Positions 43,929 to 55,466 of a stretch of DNA of 64,000 nt are shown here, piece by piece; the stretch's first letter is position 1; each line of letters begins with the position of its first letter. Position numbers and translations under genes: made by a program. This DNA is from Paraburkholderia fungorum. GTDB taxonomy: Bacteria > Pseudomonadota > Gammaproteobacteria > Burkholderiales > Burkholderiaceae. The notes under the pieces were generated by a model that saw only the letters and a list, made by a program, of their open reading frames with translations, had not been told where the DNA came from and ran no database searches. The stretch covers positions 62,001 to 126,000 of the forward strand of contig NZ_MCAS01000003.1 of assembly GCF_003610895.1 (NCBI RefSeq), given 5' to 3'.

Positions 43929-44150
43929 TCACTTGGCGCCCGTCAGCATCAGAATGTAGGAGATCGTCGACACAACGATGACGCCCGCGCCGATGAGGAC
44001 CTTCGTCTGATTGAACTCGACAAGACCAAATACGCAAATGGCGATGCCGAAAACCGCGGCCAGAGTGCCGATCGCCGCAAGCGCGACGCACACCTTGCTG
44101 CCCGTCGTTTCCTGCGGGTCTTCATTCGCTTCCAGACGTTCAGTTTTCAT
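43929..44150 (-). CDS. Small two-helix membrane protein
   Basis: A 73-residue protein with a charged N-terminus (MKTERLEANEDPQETTG) and two hydrophobic helices (VCVALAAIGTLAAVFGIAICVF and VLIGAGVIVVSTISYILML). I chose the ATG at 44150; the longer frame adds unrelated residues. No family is recognised. It is divergent from the M24 peptidase gene. Confidence 0.6.
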   Translation of the reverse strand: MKTERLEANEDPQETTGSKVCVALAAIGTLAAVFGIAICVFGLVEFNQTKVLIGAGVIVVSTISYILMLTGAK

Positions 44151-44309
44151 GTGGAATCCTTGCGCGCAACGGGCGCGCAGCCTCCGGTCGACCATCACCG
44201 GCGGGGGAGATTCTTCAGGCAATCTGGCGCCCCACATACCGGTATGTTTATTGTAGAAAGCCTGGTTTACACATCGATACGCACATGGCGGCGGCTTTGG
44301 TCACTTTCC

Positions 44310-44331
44310 GTTATATTCGAACGGATATAAC
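44310..44331. promoter_or_regulatory. Dyad upstream of the M24 gene
   Basis: GTTATAT (44310-44316) mirrors ATATAAC (44325-44331) with 8 nt between, ending 12 bp before the ATG at 44344, next to the ribosome-binding site. It may be a repressor site. Confidence 0.35.
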
Positions 44332-44343
44332 CGGAGAGGAACC

Positions 44344-45003
44344 ATGGAAGCAGCGGCGAAACAGGCGGTCGGAAGCAGGTACGTGCTCGAGTCGATGAAA
44401 TATGCTCAAGGCCGAACGTGGGAAGTGGTGAACCGGCTCGCGCAGAAGGTCGAACCGGGCATGCTCGAGTCTGAGGCGGCGGCCGAATGCAAGACCGTGC
44501 TGAACGAATTGGGCATGGATCGTATCTGGCATCCGGTGCTGGTGCGCTTCGGCGAGAACACGCTGAAAACGTTCAAGCAGCAATCGGAGGGCGACCCGCG
44601 TCTGAAGGAAGACGATATTTTCTTCGTCGACCTGGGTGTGGTTTGGGATCAGCACGAAGGCGATGCGGGCGCGACGTTTGTCGTCGGCCATGATGCTGGG
44701 ATGAAAGCTTGCGCCGATGCGGCGAAAACGGTGTTCGACGAAGTGGAGCACCACTGGCGCTCGACGCGCGCGGGCGGCAAGGCGCTGTATGACTTCGCCG
44801 CGCAGCGTGCGGAGGCGCTCGGGTGGCGTCTGAATCTGGATATCAAAGGCCACCGTGTCAGCGACTTTCCGCACGCGATCTACAAAGCAGGAAACCTGGG
44901 CGATTTCGCGGAGTGTCCGGACGCCGGCCTGTGGATTCTTGAAATCCAGCTTGCCCATCCGACCCGGCCGTTTGGGTCGTTCTATGAGGACTTGCTGGTC
45001 TGA
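44344..45003 (+). CDS. M24-family metallopeptidase-like protein
   Basis: A 219-residue pita-bread-fold protein, close to the size of the catalytic domain alone of Xaa-Pro aminopeptidases or creatinase relatives. The metal ligands appear in FVDLG, EGDAGATF, KGHRVSDFPH, WILEIQL and FYEDLLV, so the two-metal site looks complete. GGAGAGGA precedes the ATG. It is shorter than typical PepP and has no N-terminal domain; the substrate is unknown. It stands alone next to the two-component system. Confidence 0.82.
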   Translation: MEAAAKQAVGSRYVLESMKYAQGRTWEVVNRLAQKVEPGMLESEAAAECKTVLNELGMDRIWHPVLVRFGENTLKTFKQQSEGDPRLKEDDIFFVDLGVVWDQHEGDAGATFVVGHDAGMKACADAAKTVFDEVEHHWRSTRAGGKALYDFAAQRAEALGWRLNLDIKGHRVSDFPHAIYKAGNLGDFAECPDAGLWILEIQLAHPTRPFGSFYEDLLV

Positions 45004-45077
45004 TCACGTCTTGTCATTGCCACCGTGGCGTACCGTGGCGTACCGCGGCGCATCCGGGCAAGCAGCCGGATGATCGC

Positions 45078-46571
45078 TCAGAGCAGGATACCGGCGACAG
45101 TCAATTTCTCGGCGATCGGCAGCTCGAAACAGAATGCCGAGCCCGTACCCGGGTGCTCGAGCAGGCGTATCTGGCTGTGATGCAATTGCAGCATGCGCTG
45201 CACGATCAGCAGTCCGAGTCCGCCGCCACGATGCGCGCCGCCAGAATTCAACGGACGCTCGAACAGGCCCTCGCGCTGTGCCGCGGGAATGCCGGGCCCG
45301 GTGTCGCTGACGGTGACCGACACCTTGCCGTCCTTGTGCGCGAGATCGACGTTGATCGATCCGTCGGCGGGGGTGTGGCGAATCGCGTTGTCGAGCAGGT
45401 TCGTCAGCACGCGCTCGATCATTCCCAGGTCGGCGTTGACGGCCGGCAGGCGCGGCGGGAAATCGGCGCGCAACTGGATATGCCGCGCCTCCGCCGGCAA
45501 CTCGAACTTCTGGAAGACATCCTGGACCAGATCGACCAGCGAGAAAGACTCGAGCGCGAGTTGCACATTGCCGTGTTCGAGCCGCGCCAGCTCGAATAGC
45601 GCTTGGGCGAGCCGTCCGACCTTGACGCTCTGTGCAAGCGCGATCGCCAGATAGCGTTTGCGCTCCGTTTCGCCGAGTGTGTCGGCTTTCAGCGACAGCG
45701 TCTCGAGGTAGCCGTGCAGCGAGGTCAGCGGCGTGCGCAGATCGTGCGAAATATTGGCGATCAGCTCGCGCCGCTGCTGATCCTGCCGCGTCAGCGCACG
45801 CCACTGGTCGCCGATGCGATTGGCCATCTGCGCGAAGGTGGCTTCCAGCACGGCGATTTCGTCGCGCCGCCCGGCAGGCGACGAGCGCGGCACCGCCGGC
45901 TGCTGGGCGGGTTCGCCATCGGCATCGAAGCGGCGCATGGCGTCGGTGAGGCGGCGTAGCGGCCGCGTGATCAGGCCGAATGCCGTCAAACCCGCGAGCA
46001 ATCCCAACAAGGCGACCAGCGCCATCGACCAGAGCGTGGTGCGCAGCACCGAATTAGCGTCGACGCGCGCGGCGAGCGCGTCGTGTTCCTCGCCGAGCAG
46101 CACCACATAGATATAGCCGGAGGGTGCTTGTCCATTCAATTGCAGTGGCGCGGCGCTAAACACTTTCTTGCCGTCGGCGCTGCGCGGGTCGTCGCCGAGA
46201 ATCGGCAATGCGTCCCCGGCGATGAACTGGCGGATCGGCGCGAGATTGACCTGTGCGCGCTTGACGTGACCCGCGGGGGCGTCGTCGCCCTTGATGCGCC
46301 CCTGGTTGTCGAGCAGATACACCTCGACGCTCGGATTCACGCGCATCAACTGGCCGAACAGTTGACGCACCGCGTCAGGCCGCAAACCGTTGGCGTCCAT
46401 CAGCGTGGTGCGATGCGCAATATGGTCGGCGAGATCTTTCGACAGACTCTGCACGACCTCTTTTTCGTGCAGATCGTTCGAACGGATCTGCAGCCATGCT
46501 GACGCACCGCAGCATGCGAGCAGCAGCGCGGAGAAGACGAGCGAGAGCCGTTGGGTCAGGGTCAGATTCAC
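45078..46571 (-). CDS. Membrane sensor histidine kinase of an OmpR-type two-component system
   Basis: A 497-residue kinase. The order is a membrane helix (about 7-27), a periplasmic sensor domain (about 30-175), a second helix (about 182-202), HAMP, HisKA with H in ANISHDLRTPL, and an ATPase domain (NLLDNAIRHTP, DTGPGIPA, GGGLGLLIV). It overlaps the regulator gene by 4 bp, so the two are coupled. The signal is unknown; the neighbouring DipZ-like gene, divergent from the pair, suggests an envelope redox or metal stress (inference). Confidence 0.88.
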   Translation of the reverse strand: MNLTLTQRLSLVFSALLLACCGASAWLQIRSNDLHEKEVVQSLSKDLADHIAHRTTLMDANGLRPDAVRQLFGQLMRVNPSVEVYLLDNQGRIKGDDAPAGHVKRAQVNLAPIRQFIAGDALPILGDDPRSADGKKVFSAAPLQLNGQAPSGYIYVVLLGEEHDALAARVDANSVLRTTLWSMALVALLGLLAGLTAFGLITRPLRRLTDAMRRFDADGEPAQQPAVPRSSPAGRRDEIAVLEATFAQMANRIGDQWRALTRQDQQRRELIANISHDLRTPLTSLHGYLETLSLKADTLGETERKRYLAIALAQSVKVGRLAQALFELARLEHGNVQLALESFSLVDLVQDVFQKFELPAEARHIQLRADFPPRLPAVNADLGMIERVLTNLLDNAIRHTPADGSINVDLAHKDGKVSVTVSDTGPGIPAAQREGLFERPLNSGGAHRGGGLGLLIVQRMLQLHHSQIRLLEHPGTGSAFCFELPIAEKLTVAGILL

Positions 46572-47341
46572 GGCGCGTCCTTCAGGGTGCCGGCCGGCGC
46601 GGGCCCGGTCCCGGCCCCGGTTCCTTCAGCCGGCGTGCCGGGCACGGCCAGTTTGTAGCCGCGTCCCCAGACGGTCAGGATGCGCTCGGGTTGGGCGGGA
46701 TCGGCCTCGATCTTGGCGCGCAGCCGGTTGATGTGGGTGTTGACGGTGTGTTCGTAGCCCTCGTGCTGATAGCCCCACACGGCGTTGAGCAGGTCCATGC
46801 GCGAGAACACTTTGCCGGGATGCTGCGCGAAGAAGTACAGCAGGTCGAATTCGCGCGGCGTCAGTTCAATGGCCTTGCCCTCGACCGCCGCCTCGCGCGT
46901 CAGCGGGTCGATCGTCAGCCCGGCGAGCTGCAGACTGCCCGCGTCGATACGCGAATCTTTCGCCATGGCTTCGACGCGCCGCAGCAAAGCCTTGACGCGT
47001 GCAACCAGTTCGAGCACCGAGAACGGTTTGGCCAGATAGTCGTCGGCGCCGAGTTCGAGGCCGAGAATCCGGTGTACTTCGCTCGAACGCGCGCTGGTGA
47101 TGATGATGGGCGTATAGCGGGTCATCGCGCGGGCGCGCCGGCAGATTTCCAGACCGTCGACGCCGGGCAGCATCAGATCGAGGATCAGCGCGTCCCATCC
47201 GCCTTGCTCCAGCAGGCGCAGCCCTTCGTTGCCGTCGGCGCTGTGCACGACCTCGTAACGCTCATCGCGCAGATGAAGGCTCAGCACGTTGGCGATGTCG
47301 ACGTCGTCTTCGACGATCAGGATGCGCTTTGCTTGGTCCAT
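46568..47341 (-). CDS. OmpR/PhoB-family response regulator
   Basis: A 257-residue regulator. The receiver domain has IVEDD, the phosphoacceptor Asp in LILDLMLPGVDG, a Ser/Ala switch region (IIITSARS) and the Lys in LAKPFS. The C-terminal winged helix (ELTPREFDLLYFFAQHPGKVFSR... HINRLRAKIE) is complete, with a Pro/Gly/Ala-rich tail. It overlaps the kinase gene by 4 bp. It is divergent from the DipZ-like gene; 10-bp direct repeats near that gene may be its site. Confidence 0.9.
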   Translation of the reverse strand: MDQAKRILIVEDDVDIANVLSLHLRDERYEVVHSADGNEGLRLLEQGGWDALILDLMLPGVDGLEICRRARAMTRYTPIIITSARSSEVHRILGLELGADDYLAKPFSVLELVARVKALLRRVEAMAKDSRIDAGSLQLAGLTIDPLTREAAVEGKAIELTPREFDLLYFFAQHPGKVFSRMDLLNAVWGYQHEGYEHTVNTHINRLRAKIEADPAQPERILTVWGRGYKLAVPGTPAEGTGAGTGPAPAGTLKDAP

Positions 47342-47530
47342 GGAGGGTTTTGGCCGCGGATAAGAGCGGGGGTGAATGCGGTGGAAGGAAAGGGCGCCCG
47401 CAAAAAGCGGGCCGTTGCGCCATTGTGCAAAATTTCCGGCCGGCGAGTTATCACATTTAATTTAACTTTTCGTGAGGACTTCGATATCCCCCGCGCCATA
47501 GGATGTGGGCACTTTCCGCTGATTCGTACC

Positions 47531-47560
47531 GTACCCGACCGTACCTGACCGTACGTCATT
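47531..47560. promoter_or_regulatory. 10-bp direct repeats upstream of the DipZ-like gene
   Basis: GTACCCGACC, GTACCTGACC and GTACGTCATT follow each other in exact 10-bp register (47531, 47541, 47551), with a further GTAC at 47527. They lie 44-73 bp before the DipZ-like ATG. OmpR-family regulators bind tandem direct repeats of one DNA turn, so the divergent regulator is a candidate. Confidence 0.45.
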
Positions 47561-47603
47561 GCGTACCCACCCTGACCGACTGACAACCACGCCCGGAATC
47601 GAC

Positions 47604-49475
47604 ATGTTACTCATCGTTCTCGCCTATCTTGGCGGCGCTCTGACGATCCTCAGCCCGTGCATCCTGCCGGTGCTGCCGTTCGTCTTCGCGCGCGCCGACC
47701 AGCCCTTCGTGCGCAGCGGCCTGCCCTTGCTGGCCGGCATGGCACTGACCTTCGCCGTCGTCGCGACCCTCGCCGCCGTGGGCGGCGGGTGGGTCGCGCA
47801 GGCCAACCAGTACGGCCGCTGGCTCGCCATCGCCTTGCTCGCCGTGTTCGGCCTGACGCTGCTGTTGCCGCGTTTCGCCGATCATCTGATGCGCCCGCTC
47901 GTGAGCGCCGGTAATCGCCTGTCGAATTTCGCGCAGGGCGACGGCCAGCAGGTTCGCGTGGGTTCGTCCTTTCTGCTGGGCATCGCGACCGGCTTGCTGT
48001 GGGCGCCGTGCGCCGGTCCGATTCTCGGCCTCGTGCTGACCGGCGCGGCATTGCGCGGCGCAAGCGTCGGCACCACGCTGTTGCTGGTGGCCTATGCGGC
48101 CGGCGCCGCGACCTCGCTCGCGGTGGCGCTGCTGATCGGCGGCCGGGTGTTTACGGCGATGAAGCGCTCGCTGGGCGCGGGCGAATGGATCCGCCGCGGG
48201 ATCGGCGCGGCGATGTTGCTCGGCGTGGTGGCGATTTCACTCGGGCTCGACACCGGTGTGCTGGCGCGTGTATCGACCATCGCCACGGGCGGCATCGAAC
48301 AGAAACTGGTCGACAGGCTGTCGCCCGGTGCGACGCCAGGCAATCCCGCTGCGGGCGGTAGCAAGGTCAACGCGTCGGCCAATGGAGCGGGCAGCAATGG
48401 CGTGATAACGGCCAATGCGGCCGCGGATGCAAGCGATACCGGCGCGATGATGCAGACCTCGCAGGGTGCGCCAGGTGCGCCTGGCGGCGCGGCCGCATTG
48501 CCCGTGGAAGGCGTGTTGCCGACCTTGAACGGCGCAGTCCAGTGGCTGAATTCCCCGCCGCTGACGGTTCAGGACCTGCGCGGCAAAGTCGTGCTGGTCG
48601 ATTTCTGGACCTACTCGTGCATCAACTGCCTGCGGTCGCTGCCGTACGTGAAAGCGTGGGCGCAGAAGTACAAGGACCAGGGGCTCGTCGTCATCGGCGT
48701 GCATGCACCGGAATTCGCCTTCGAGCGCAATATCGACAATGTGAAGAAGGCCGTCCACGATCTCGGCGTCGATTATCCCGTCGCGATCGACAACAACTAT
48801 GCGATCTGGCGCGCCCTGAACAACCAGTACTGGCCGGCGCATTATTTCGTCGACGGCAAAGGCCAGATTCGCTATCACCATTTTGGCGAAGGCGACTATG
48901 CGGAATCGGAAAAGGTGATTCAGCAACTGCTGATCGAGGCCGGCCACGCGAACGTGTCGAAGATCGCACTCGGGATTGCCGGCACCAGCGCGCAAGGTGT
49001 GCAGGCAGCGGCCGACAGCGCCGATATGCAATCGCCGGAAACCTATATCGGCTACCAGCGTGCCGAGAATTTCGCGTCGCCCGGCGGCGCAACGCCGGAC
49101 AAGGTTCACACCTACGCGGTGCCGTCGCAGCTCGACGTCAACGACTGGGGACTGGCCGGCGCCTGGAAGGTGGGCGCCGAACACGCAACGCTCACGGCCG
49201 CGTCCGGACGGATCGTCTATCGCTTCCACGCACGCGATCTGCATCTGGTGCTCGGTCCGGACAAGGACGGCAAACCGGTGCGTTTCCGTGTCAGCGTGGA
49301 CGGCGCGGCGCCAGGCAGCGCGCATGGCACGGACGTCGCGGCCGACGGCACCGGCACCGTCACCGAGCAGCGTCTTTACCAGCTCGTGCGGCAATCCGGC
49401 GATGTTGCGGATCACACGTTCTCGATCGAGTTTCTGGACCCGGGCGTGCAAGCGTATGCCTTTACTTTCGGCTAA
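47604..49475 (+). CDS. DipZ-like fusion: CcdA membrane domain, thioredoxin domain, C-terminal beta domain
   Basis: A 623-residue envelope redox protein. The CcdA-like part (about 1-225) has the paired cysteines C19 (SPCILPVLP) and C136 (APCAGPILG). A Gly/Ala/Asn-rich linker (about 240-300) leads to a TlpA-like thioredoxin domain with C339-I-N-C342. The last about 150 residues are the beta-rich domain found in DipZ (VDGAAPGSAHG, then LDPGVQAYAFTFG). Such proteins pass electrons from the cytoplasm to periplasmic thiols. The ATG at 47604 opens the first membrane helix. The methyltransferase gene follows 48 bp after. Confidence 0.9.
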   Translation: MLLIVLAYLGGALTILSPCILPVLPFVFARADQPFVRSGLPLLAGMALTFAVVATLAAVGGGWVAQANQYGRWLAIALLAVFGLTLLLPRFADHLMRPLVSAGNRLSNFAQGDGQQVRVGSSFLLGIATGLLWAPCAGPILGLVLTGAALRGASVGTTLLLVAYAAGAATSLAVALLIGGRVFTAMKRSLGAGEWIRRGIGAAMLLGVVAISLGLDTGVLARVSTIATGGIEQKLVDRLSPGATPGNPAAGGSKVNASANGAGSNGVITANAAADASDTGAMMQTSQGAPGAPGGAAALPVEGVLPTLNGAVQWLNSPPLTVQDLRGKVVLVDFWTYSCINCLRSLPYVKAWAQKYKDQGLVVIGVHAPEFAFERNIDNVKKAVHDLGVDYPVAIDNNYAIWRALNNQYWPAHYFVDGKGQIRYHHFGEGDYAESEKVIQQLLIEAGHANVSKIALGIAGTSAQGVQAAADSADMQSPETYIGYQRAENFASPGGATPDKVHTYAVPSQLDVNDWGLAGAWKVGAEHATLTAASGRIVYRFHARDLHLVLGPDKDGKPVRFRVSVDGAAPGSAHGTDVAADGTGTVTEQRLYQLVRQSGDVADHTFSIEFLDPGVQAYAFTFG

Positions 49476-49523
49476 CCTGAATGGGATGGCGTGAATCGCC
49501 ACGTCACATCCACAGGTCGGTAA

Positions 49524-50396
49524 ATGGATCGTCAGCAGGAGCTTGCCGCAGTCCGCCGGGCGTATGCCCGGCGGCTCATGGCGTCAGCGGGCATTGCAAA
49601 TCCGGGCATCGAGGCGGCCTTCGCCGCTGTCGAACGCGAACGCTATCTGGGTCCGGGGCCGTGGCCGATCTTGTGCCCCGCCGGCTACTTTTCCACGCCT
49701 GACGGCGACCCCGTCCGTGTCTACGCCGATGTTCTGATCGGCATCGTTCCGGAGCGCGGCCTCAACAACGGCATGCCGTCCTACCATGTGCCGCTTCTCG
49801 CCAGCGCCGGGATTCGAGCCGGCGACCACGTCGTTCATATCGGCGCGGGTGTCGGTTATTACACCGCCATCATGGCCCATCTCGCCGGCCCCGCGGGCAG
49901 GGTCACGGCCATCGAATTCGATGCAGGCTTAGCCAGCCGCGCGGCCGCGAATTTCTCGCATGCGGGAAATGTTCAGGTGCTTGAGGGCGATGGCTTCTCG
50001 ATGTCCTTTGATCCCGCGGACGTCATCTACGTCAACGCGGGCGTGACCCATCCTGCCGACATCTGGCTCGATCGCCTGACCGACGGCGGCAGGTTGATTC
50101 TTCCCCTCACCACCGAGAATATCTGGTCTCCTGGCGCCGCCGCCTGGCTTTCCAACTACGGCGCGGTATTTCGAATCGAACGCCAGGGCGATCATTACCT
50201 CGCCGCCTGGATCTCCACGGTCGCCCTCTATCCGTGCGAAGGTGAAGGAGGGCGCGATGACGCGTCGGAAGCGGCGCTCGGCGCCGCCTTTCAAAAGGGC
50301 GGCTGGCGTCGCGTGACGCGCTTGTACCGCACCGGCGACCTGCCGGACGAGCGATGCTGGTTGCGTGCGGCACGCTGGGCGCTTGCTTACGACTAA
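49524..50396 (+). CDS. Protein-L-isoaspartate O-methyltransferase-like protein
   Basis: A 290-residue SAM-dependent methyltransferase. The SAM motif HIGAGVGYYTAIMAHLAG and the following acidic residue (TAIEFD) are PIMT-like, as are YVNAGVTHPADIWLDRL and GGRLILPL. PIMT enzymes repair isoaspartyl damage in proteins. It is longer than the standard Pcm (about 210) and has an extra N-terminal region with MPSYHV in place of the usual SQP-type segment, so activity is not assured. It follows the DipZ-like gene and precedes katG, all on the plus strand. Confidence 0.8.
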   Translation: MDRQQELAAVRRAYARRLMASAGIANPGIEAAFAAVERERYLGPGPWPILCPAGYFSTPDGDPVRVYADVLIGIVPERGLNNGMPSYHVPLLASAGIRAGDHVVHIGAGVGYYTAIMAHLAGPAGRVTAIEFDAGLASRAAANFSHAGNVQVLEGDGFSMSFDPADVIYVNAGVTHPADIWLDRLTDGGRLILPLTTENIWSPGAAAWLSNYGAVFRIERQGDHYLAAWISTVALYPCEGEGGRDDASEAALGAAFQKGGWRRVTRLYRTGDLPDERCWLRAARWALAYD

Positions 50397-50403
50397 TCAC
50401 GTT

Positions 50404-50418
50404 ATAGTCGAGACCTAT
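50404..50418. promoter_or_regulatory. OxyR-like half-site upstream of katG
   Basis: ATAG (50404-50407) and CTAT (50415-50418) are 7 nt apart with A at the conserved inner position, matching one half of the OxyR consensus with one mismatch. It is 274 bp upstream of the katG ATG. The second half-site is poor. The 295-bp gap holds no gene. Confidence 0.35.
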
Positions 50419-50688
50419 CAACGGCATTGCGAGAATCGCATTCAATTGACGGTCGGTCGCACGTATATTTCAAGTTGCAGTCGTTTGCCGACGCGAGTCC
50501 AACTCGCCCAATGCACGCCGCGACGCGCGTCATCGGACGAAAAGCATGCGCGTCGGGTAGTCAACAGTGGTACACAAAAAGCGCCCACTATGTGACTTCC
50601 GGCCAGCCCGCCGGCGCGGTTCGGCGGTGCACCCCAAGGAGCCGGATGCGGTAGCAGACCAAGTGGGTATGTCCTCTCAAGGAGATAG

Positions 50689-52953
<2,265 letters not shown>

Positions 52954-52980
52954 TTCGCCTGATTCGCCTGAGCAGGCACG

Positions 52981-53015
52981 AGGTCCCGCCAGGGCTGTTG
53001 CCCCTGGCGGGACCT
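52981..53015. terminator. Long hairpin after katG
   Basis: AGGTCCCGCCAGGG (52981-52994) pairs perfectly with CCCTGGCGGGACCT (53002-53015) over 7 nt, 28 bp after the katG stop. No U-run follows, but the 14-bp GC stem is a likely 3' boundary. Direct GATTCGCCT repeats lie between. Confidence 0.65.
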
Positions 53016-53176
53016 GACTTCCCTCGATGGAAGCCGCAACTACAGTCTTCCGCAGACCACGTCGGACAGGCGCCTCGCAAGCCGGCAAACACACCCGCAA
53101 CTCGCATCCAGATAGCGCCGCACGCGCGCTATCGAGCGCATGACGCCAGCGCGGATGGAACGCGACTGCGCCAACG

Positions 53177-53839
53177 TTAATGAAGTTGGGCGACCAACGC
53201 GTCCGCTCCCTTGTCGAGACCGGTCTTCGCCGCACTCAAGGAACCGAACGCGGCCGGAAGGTTCAATGCATTCGGATACTGCTTCGAAACGTATGCCTTC
53301 AGCAGTTGCCCACTGCTTGCGTCAAAGACCTCCACCGCGTACGAAACCGAGCCGCTGAATGCACCCTGGCCGCCACGGACCGACTGCACACCGTTATAGA
53401 GATTGCCCGCAAGGTCGAAGTGCATGAACTGTCCCACGAGCGCCGTGGTCTTTTCGGCGCCCGTGAGTGTCAGCTTGACTCGCAGGGTGTTCGGGCCGGG
53501 TTGCTGCGCCACGTTGAACTTTGTCGCCAGTTTTTCCGAAAACGTCTTTTTCATGTAATCGGCAAGGGCGGCGCGGTCCTCGCTTTTCATGTCGCCGAAC
53601 TGGTTGTCGCCGCCCTGATAGACGGCGACCGGATCCAGCACGACCTGCGTGTAGCGCGACCAGACGACAGGGGCGGTGTATTTATACGGCACTTTCCCTG
53701 AGTCGTCGCCACGGTTCTGCGTCAACTGCGGCGAAGAAGCGATGCCCGTATAGGCGACCGGCTGCACACCCGCACACGCGCTCAAGGTCAGTACCGCTGC
53801 GGCGGTGAAAAGAAGCGGGACGAGGTTTTTCTTCAGCAT
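53177..53839 (-). CDS. DUF3313-like outer-membrane lipoprotein
   Basis: A 220-residue lipoprotein. The signal MLKKNLVPLLFTAAAVLTLSAC has lipobox LSAC with Cys at about residue 22. The rest (VVWSRYTQVVLDPVAVYQGG, then FSGSVSYAVEVFDASSGQLLKAYVS) resembles DUF3313 proteins. I chose the ATG at 53839 because GGAA lies 6 nt upstream; an ATG 12 nt earlier (53851) is an alternative. It is divergent from pqiABC and shares an inverted 18-bp element with it. The function is unknown; an envelope role is likely. Confidence 0.82.
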   Translation of the reverse strand: MLKKNLVPLLFTAAAVLTLSACAGVQPVAYTGIASSPQLTQNRGDDSGKVPYKYTAPVVWSRYTQVVLDPVAVYQGGDNQFGDMKSEDRAALADYMKKTFSEKLATKFNVAQQPGPNTLRVKLTLTGAEKTTALVGQFMHFDLAGNLYNGVQSVRGGQGAFSGSVSYAVEVFDASSGQLLKAYVSKQYPNALNLPAAFGSLSAAKTGLDKGADALVAQLH

Positions 53840-53932
53840 TTTGGGTTCCATGGAGGGCAGGTCGAGGTGTCGGGTGAGGTCCTGTTCAGGGCAGGACCGA
53901 TGAGGCCGAACAGTAGCATCGTCGTTATTGTT

Positions 53933-54047
53933 TGTAAACCGTCTATCCGGATTGTTTTTATGAAAGGACGGCAATGCTGCGACGAGCTGCGGGTTCTAAT
54001 CAGGTTTTGTGGTTTCCGCATGAAACAAACCGGCTGGACGGTTTACA
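53933..54047. promoter_or_regulatory. Inverted pair of 18-bp elements between the lipoprotein gene and pqiABC
   Basis: An 18-mer at 53933-53950 (TGTAAACCGTC, TAT, CCGG) is repeated in inverted orientation at 54030-54047 with 16 of 18 identical bases; the first 11 are exact. The copies are 79 bp apart, one towards each divergent gene. A shared regulator is the simplest explanation. Confidence 0.55.
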
Positions 54048-54188
54048 TGATGAAATTGCGATGTTAGGCTGGCGCCTCACTTGAACTGTCTCTCCGCGGC
54101 GCGGGTTTGAACCTTGCCGCGCCGATCGAATAGGGCCAGCACGCTGCCGTGTTGTGCGAGGTTACGCGCCCGCAAGCAAACGCCGAAG

Positions 54189-55466
54189 ATGAACGAAACC
54201 CGATTGATCGCATGTCACGCATGTGACTTGCTGCAATGGAAGGCGCCACTCCCTGAACGCGGCACTGCGCGCTGTCGACGATGTGGCACAGCCCTTTACC
54301 GAAGCCTGCCGGCCACCGGCGATCGCGCACTGGCGTTCACCCTCGCGGCCGGAATCCTGTTCGTGATTGCCAACTGTTTTCCGATCATCGGACTTTGGGT
54401 CAATGGCGCGTTCGTCGAAACCACGCTGTCCGGCGCGCTTGCTTCGCTGTACGCCGACGGTATGTGGCCCATTGCGGGTCTGGTTCTGGTCACGACGATT
54501 CTGATGCCGGCATTGAATATCGCGGCGGTGATCTACCTGCTTCTGCCGCTGCATATTGGCGGTTTGCCTCGACGTCCCGAGATCGTTCTGCGTGTGCTAA
54601 GACATGTCGCGCCCTGGGGAATGATCGAAGTGCTCATGCTTGCCATGCTGGTTGCGCTCGTCAAACTCCAGCACTTCGCGACCGTCGTTCCGGGCATCGC
54701 GATCTGGGCGTTCGGCGCGGTGATGGTGCTGCTCGCGGCAGCGGCTGTTTCGTTCAATCCGCGTGACATTTGGGGGCGTATGGCAGACACGCCTCGCGAC
54801 GACTGCGCGCCGTATGCACCATATGCGCCGCAGGCGGCTGTCAACGCAGCGGCTGCCGCACGCGCTGGTCTATTCGTTTGCCACGACTGCGGTTTGATAT
54901 CGAAACCGCTCGGTCATTTTCGTGGCGGGATTTGTCCGCGCTGTGGCGCGGTGTTGCATCTGCGCAAGCCCAATAGCCTCGCCCGCACCTGGGCATTTCT
55001 GCTGGCCGCGATGGTTCTCTATGCTCCAGCCGTTCTCCTGCCGGTGATGGTCACCAGCACCTTGTTCAGCGCGCAATCCGACACGATTCTGAGCGGTGTG
55101 GTGTTTCTGTGGACCTCTGGATCGTGGGGGCTGGCGACAATCGTCTTCATCGCCAGCATCGTGGTGCCCATGCTCAAAATTCTGTCGCTCACCTACCTCG
55201 CCTGGAGCACCCAGTTGCGCTCATCCCATATGCCGCGCAAGCGGACACGTATCTACCGGTGGGTGGAGTTTGTCGGCCGCTGGTCGATGCTCGATATCTA
55301 CGTCATCACCATCCTGGTCGCGCTCGTGCAATTCGGCTCGGTTGCAACGATCGATGCGGGTCCCGGCGCCATCGCATTCGGCGCGGTCGTCGTGCTGACC
55401 ATGTTCGCGGCGTTGTCGTTCGATCCGCGGCTCATATGGGACGCAGTGGAGCTGGACGGTGAATAA
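54189..55466 (+). CDS. pqiA: PqiA, inner-membrane protein of the Pqi lipid-transport system
   Basis: A 425-residue protein with two PqiA domains, each with a zinc-ribbon-like cysteine set: CHACDLLQWKAPL... CRRCGTALYRSL at the N-terminus, and CHDCGLISKPL... CPRCGAVLHLRKP at about 237-265. Four membrane helices follow each. It works with PqiB and PqiC in envelope lipid transport and is linked to paraquat stress in E. coli. The start at 54189 opens the first ribbon. The stop overlaps the pqiB start by 8 bp. Confidence 0.93.
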   Translation: MNETRLIACHACDLLQWKAPLPERGTARCRRCGTALYRSLPATGDRALAFTLAAGILFVIANCFPIIGLWVNGAFVETTLSGALASLYADGMWPIAGLVLVTTILMPALNIAAVIYLLLPLHIGGLPRRPEIVLRVLRHVAPWGMIEVLMLAMLVALVKLQHFATVVPGIAIWAFGAVMVLLAAAAVSFNPRDIWGRMADTPRDDCAPYAPYAPQAAVNAAAAARAGLFVCHDCGLISKPLGHFRGGICPRCGAVLHLRKPNSLARTWAFLLAAMVLYAPAVLLPVMVTSTLFSAQSDTILSGVVFLWTSGSWGLATIVFIASIVVPMLKILSLTYLAWSTQLRSSHMPRKRTRIYRWVEFVGRWSMLDIYVITILVALVQFGSVATIDAGPGAIAFGAVVVLTMFAALSFDPRLIWDAVELDGE

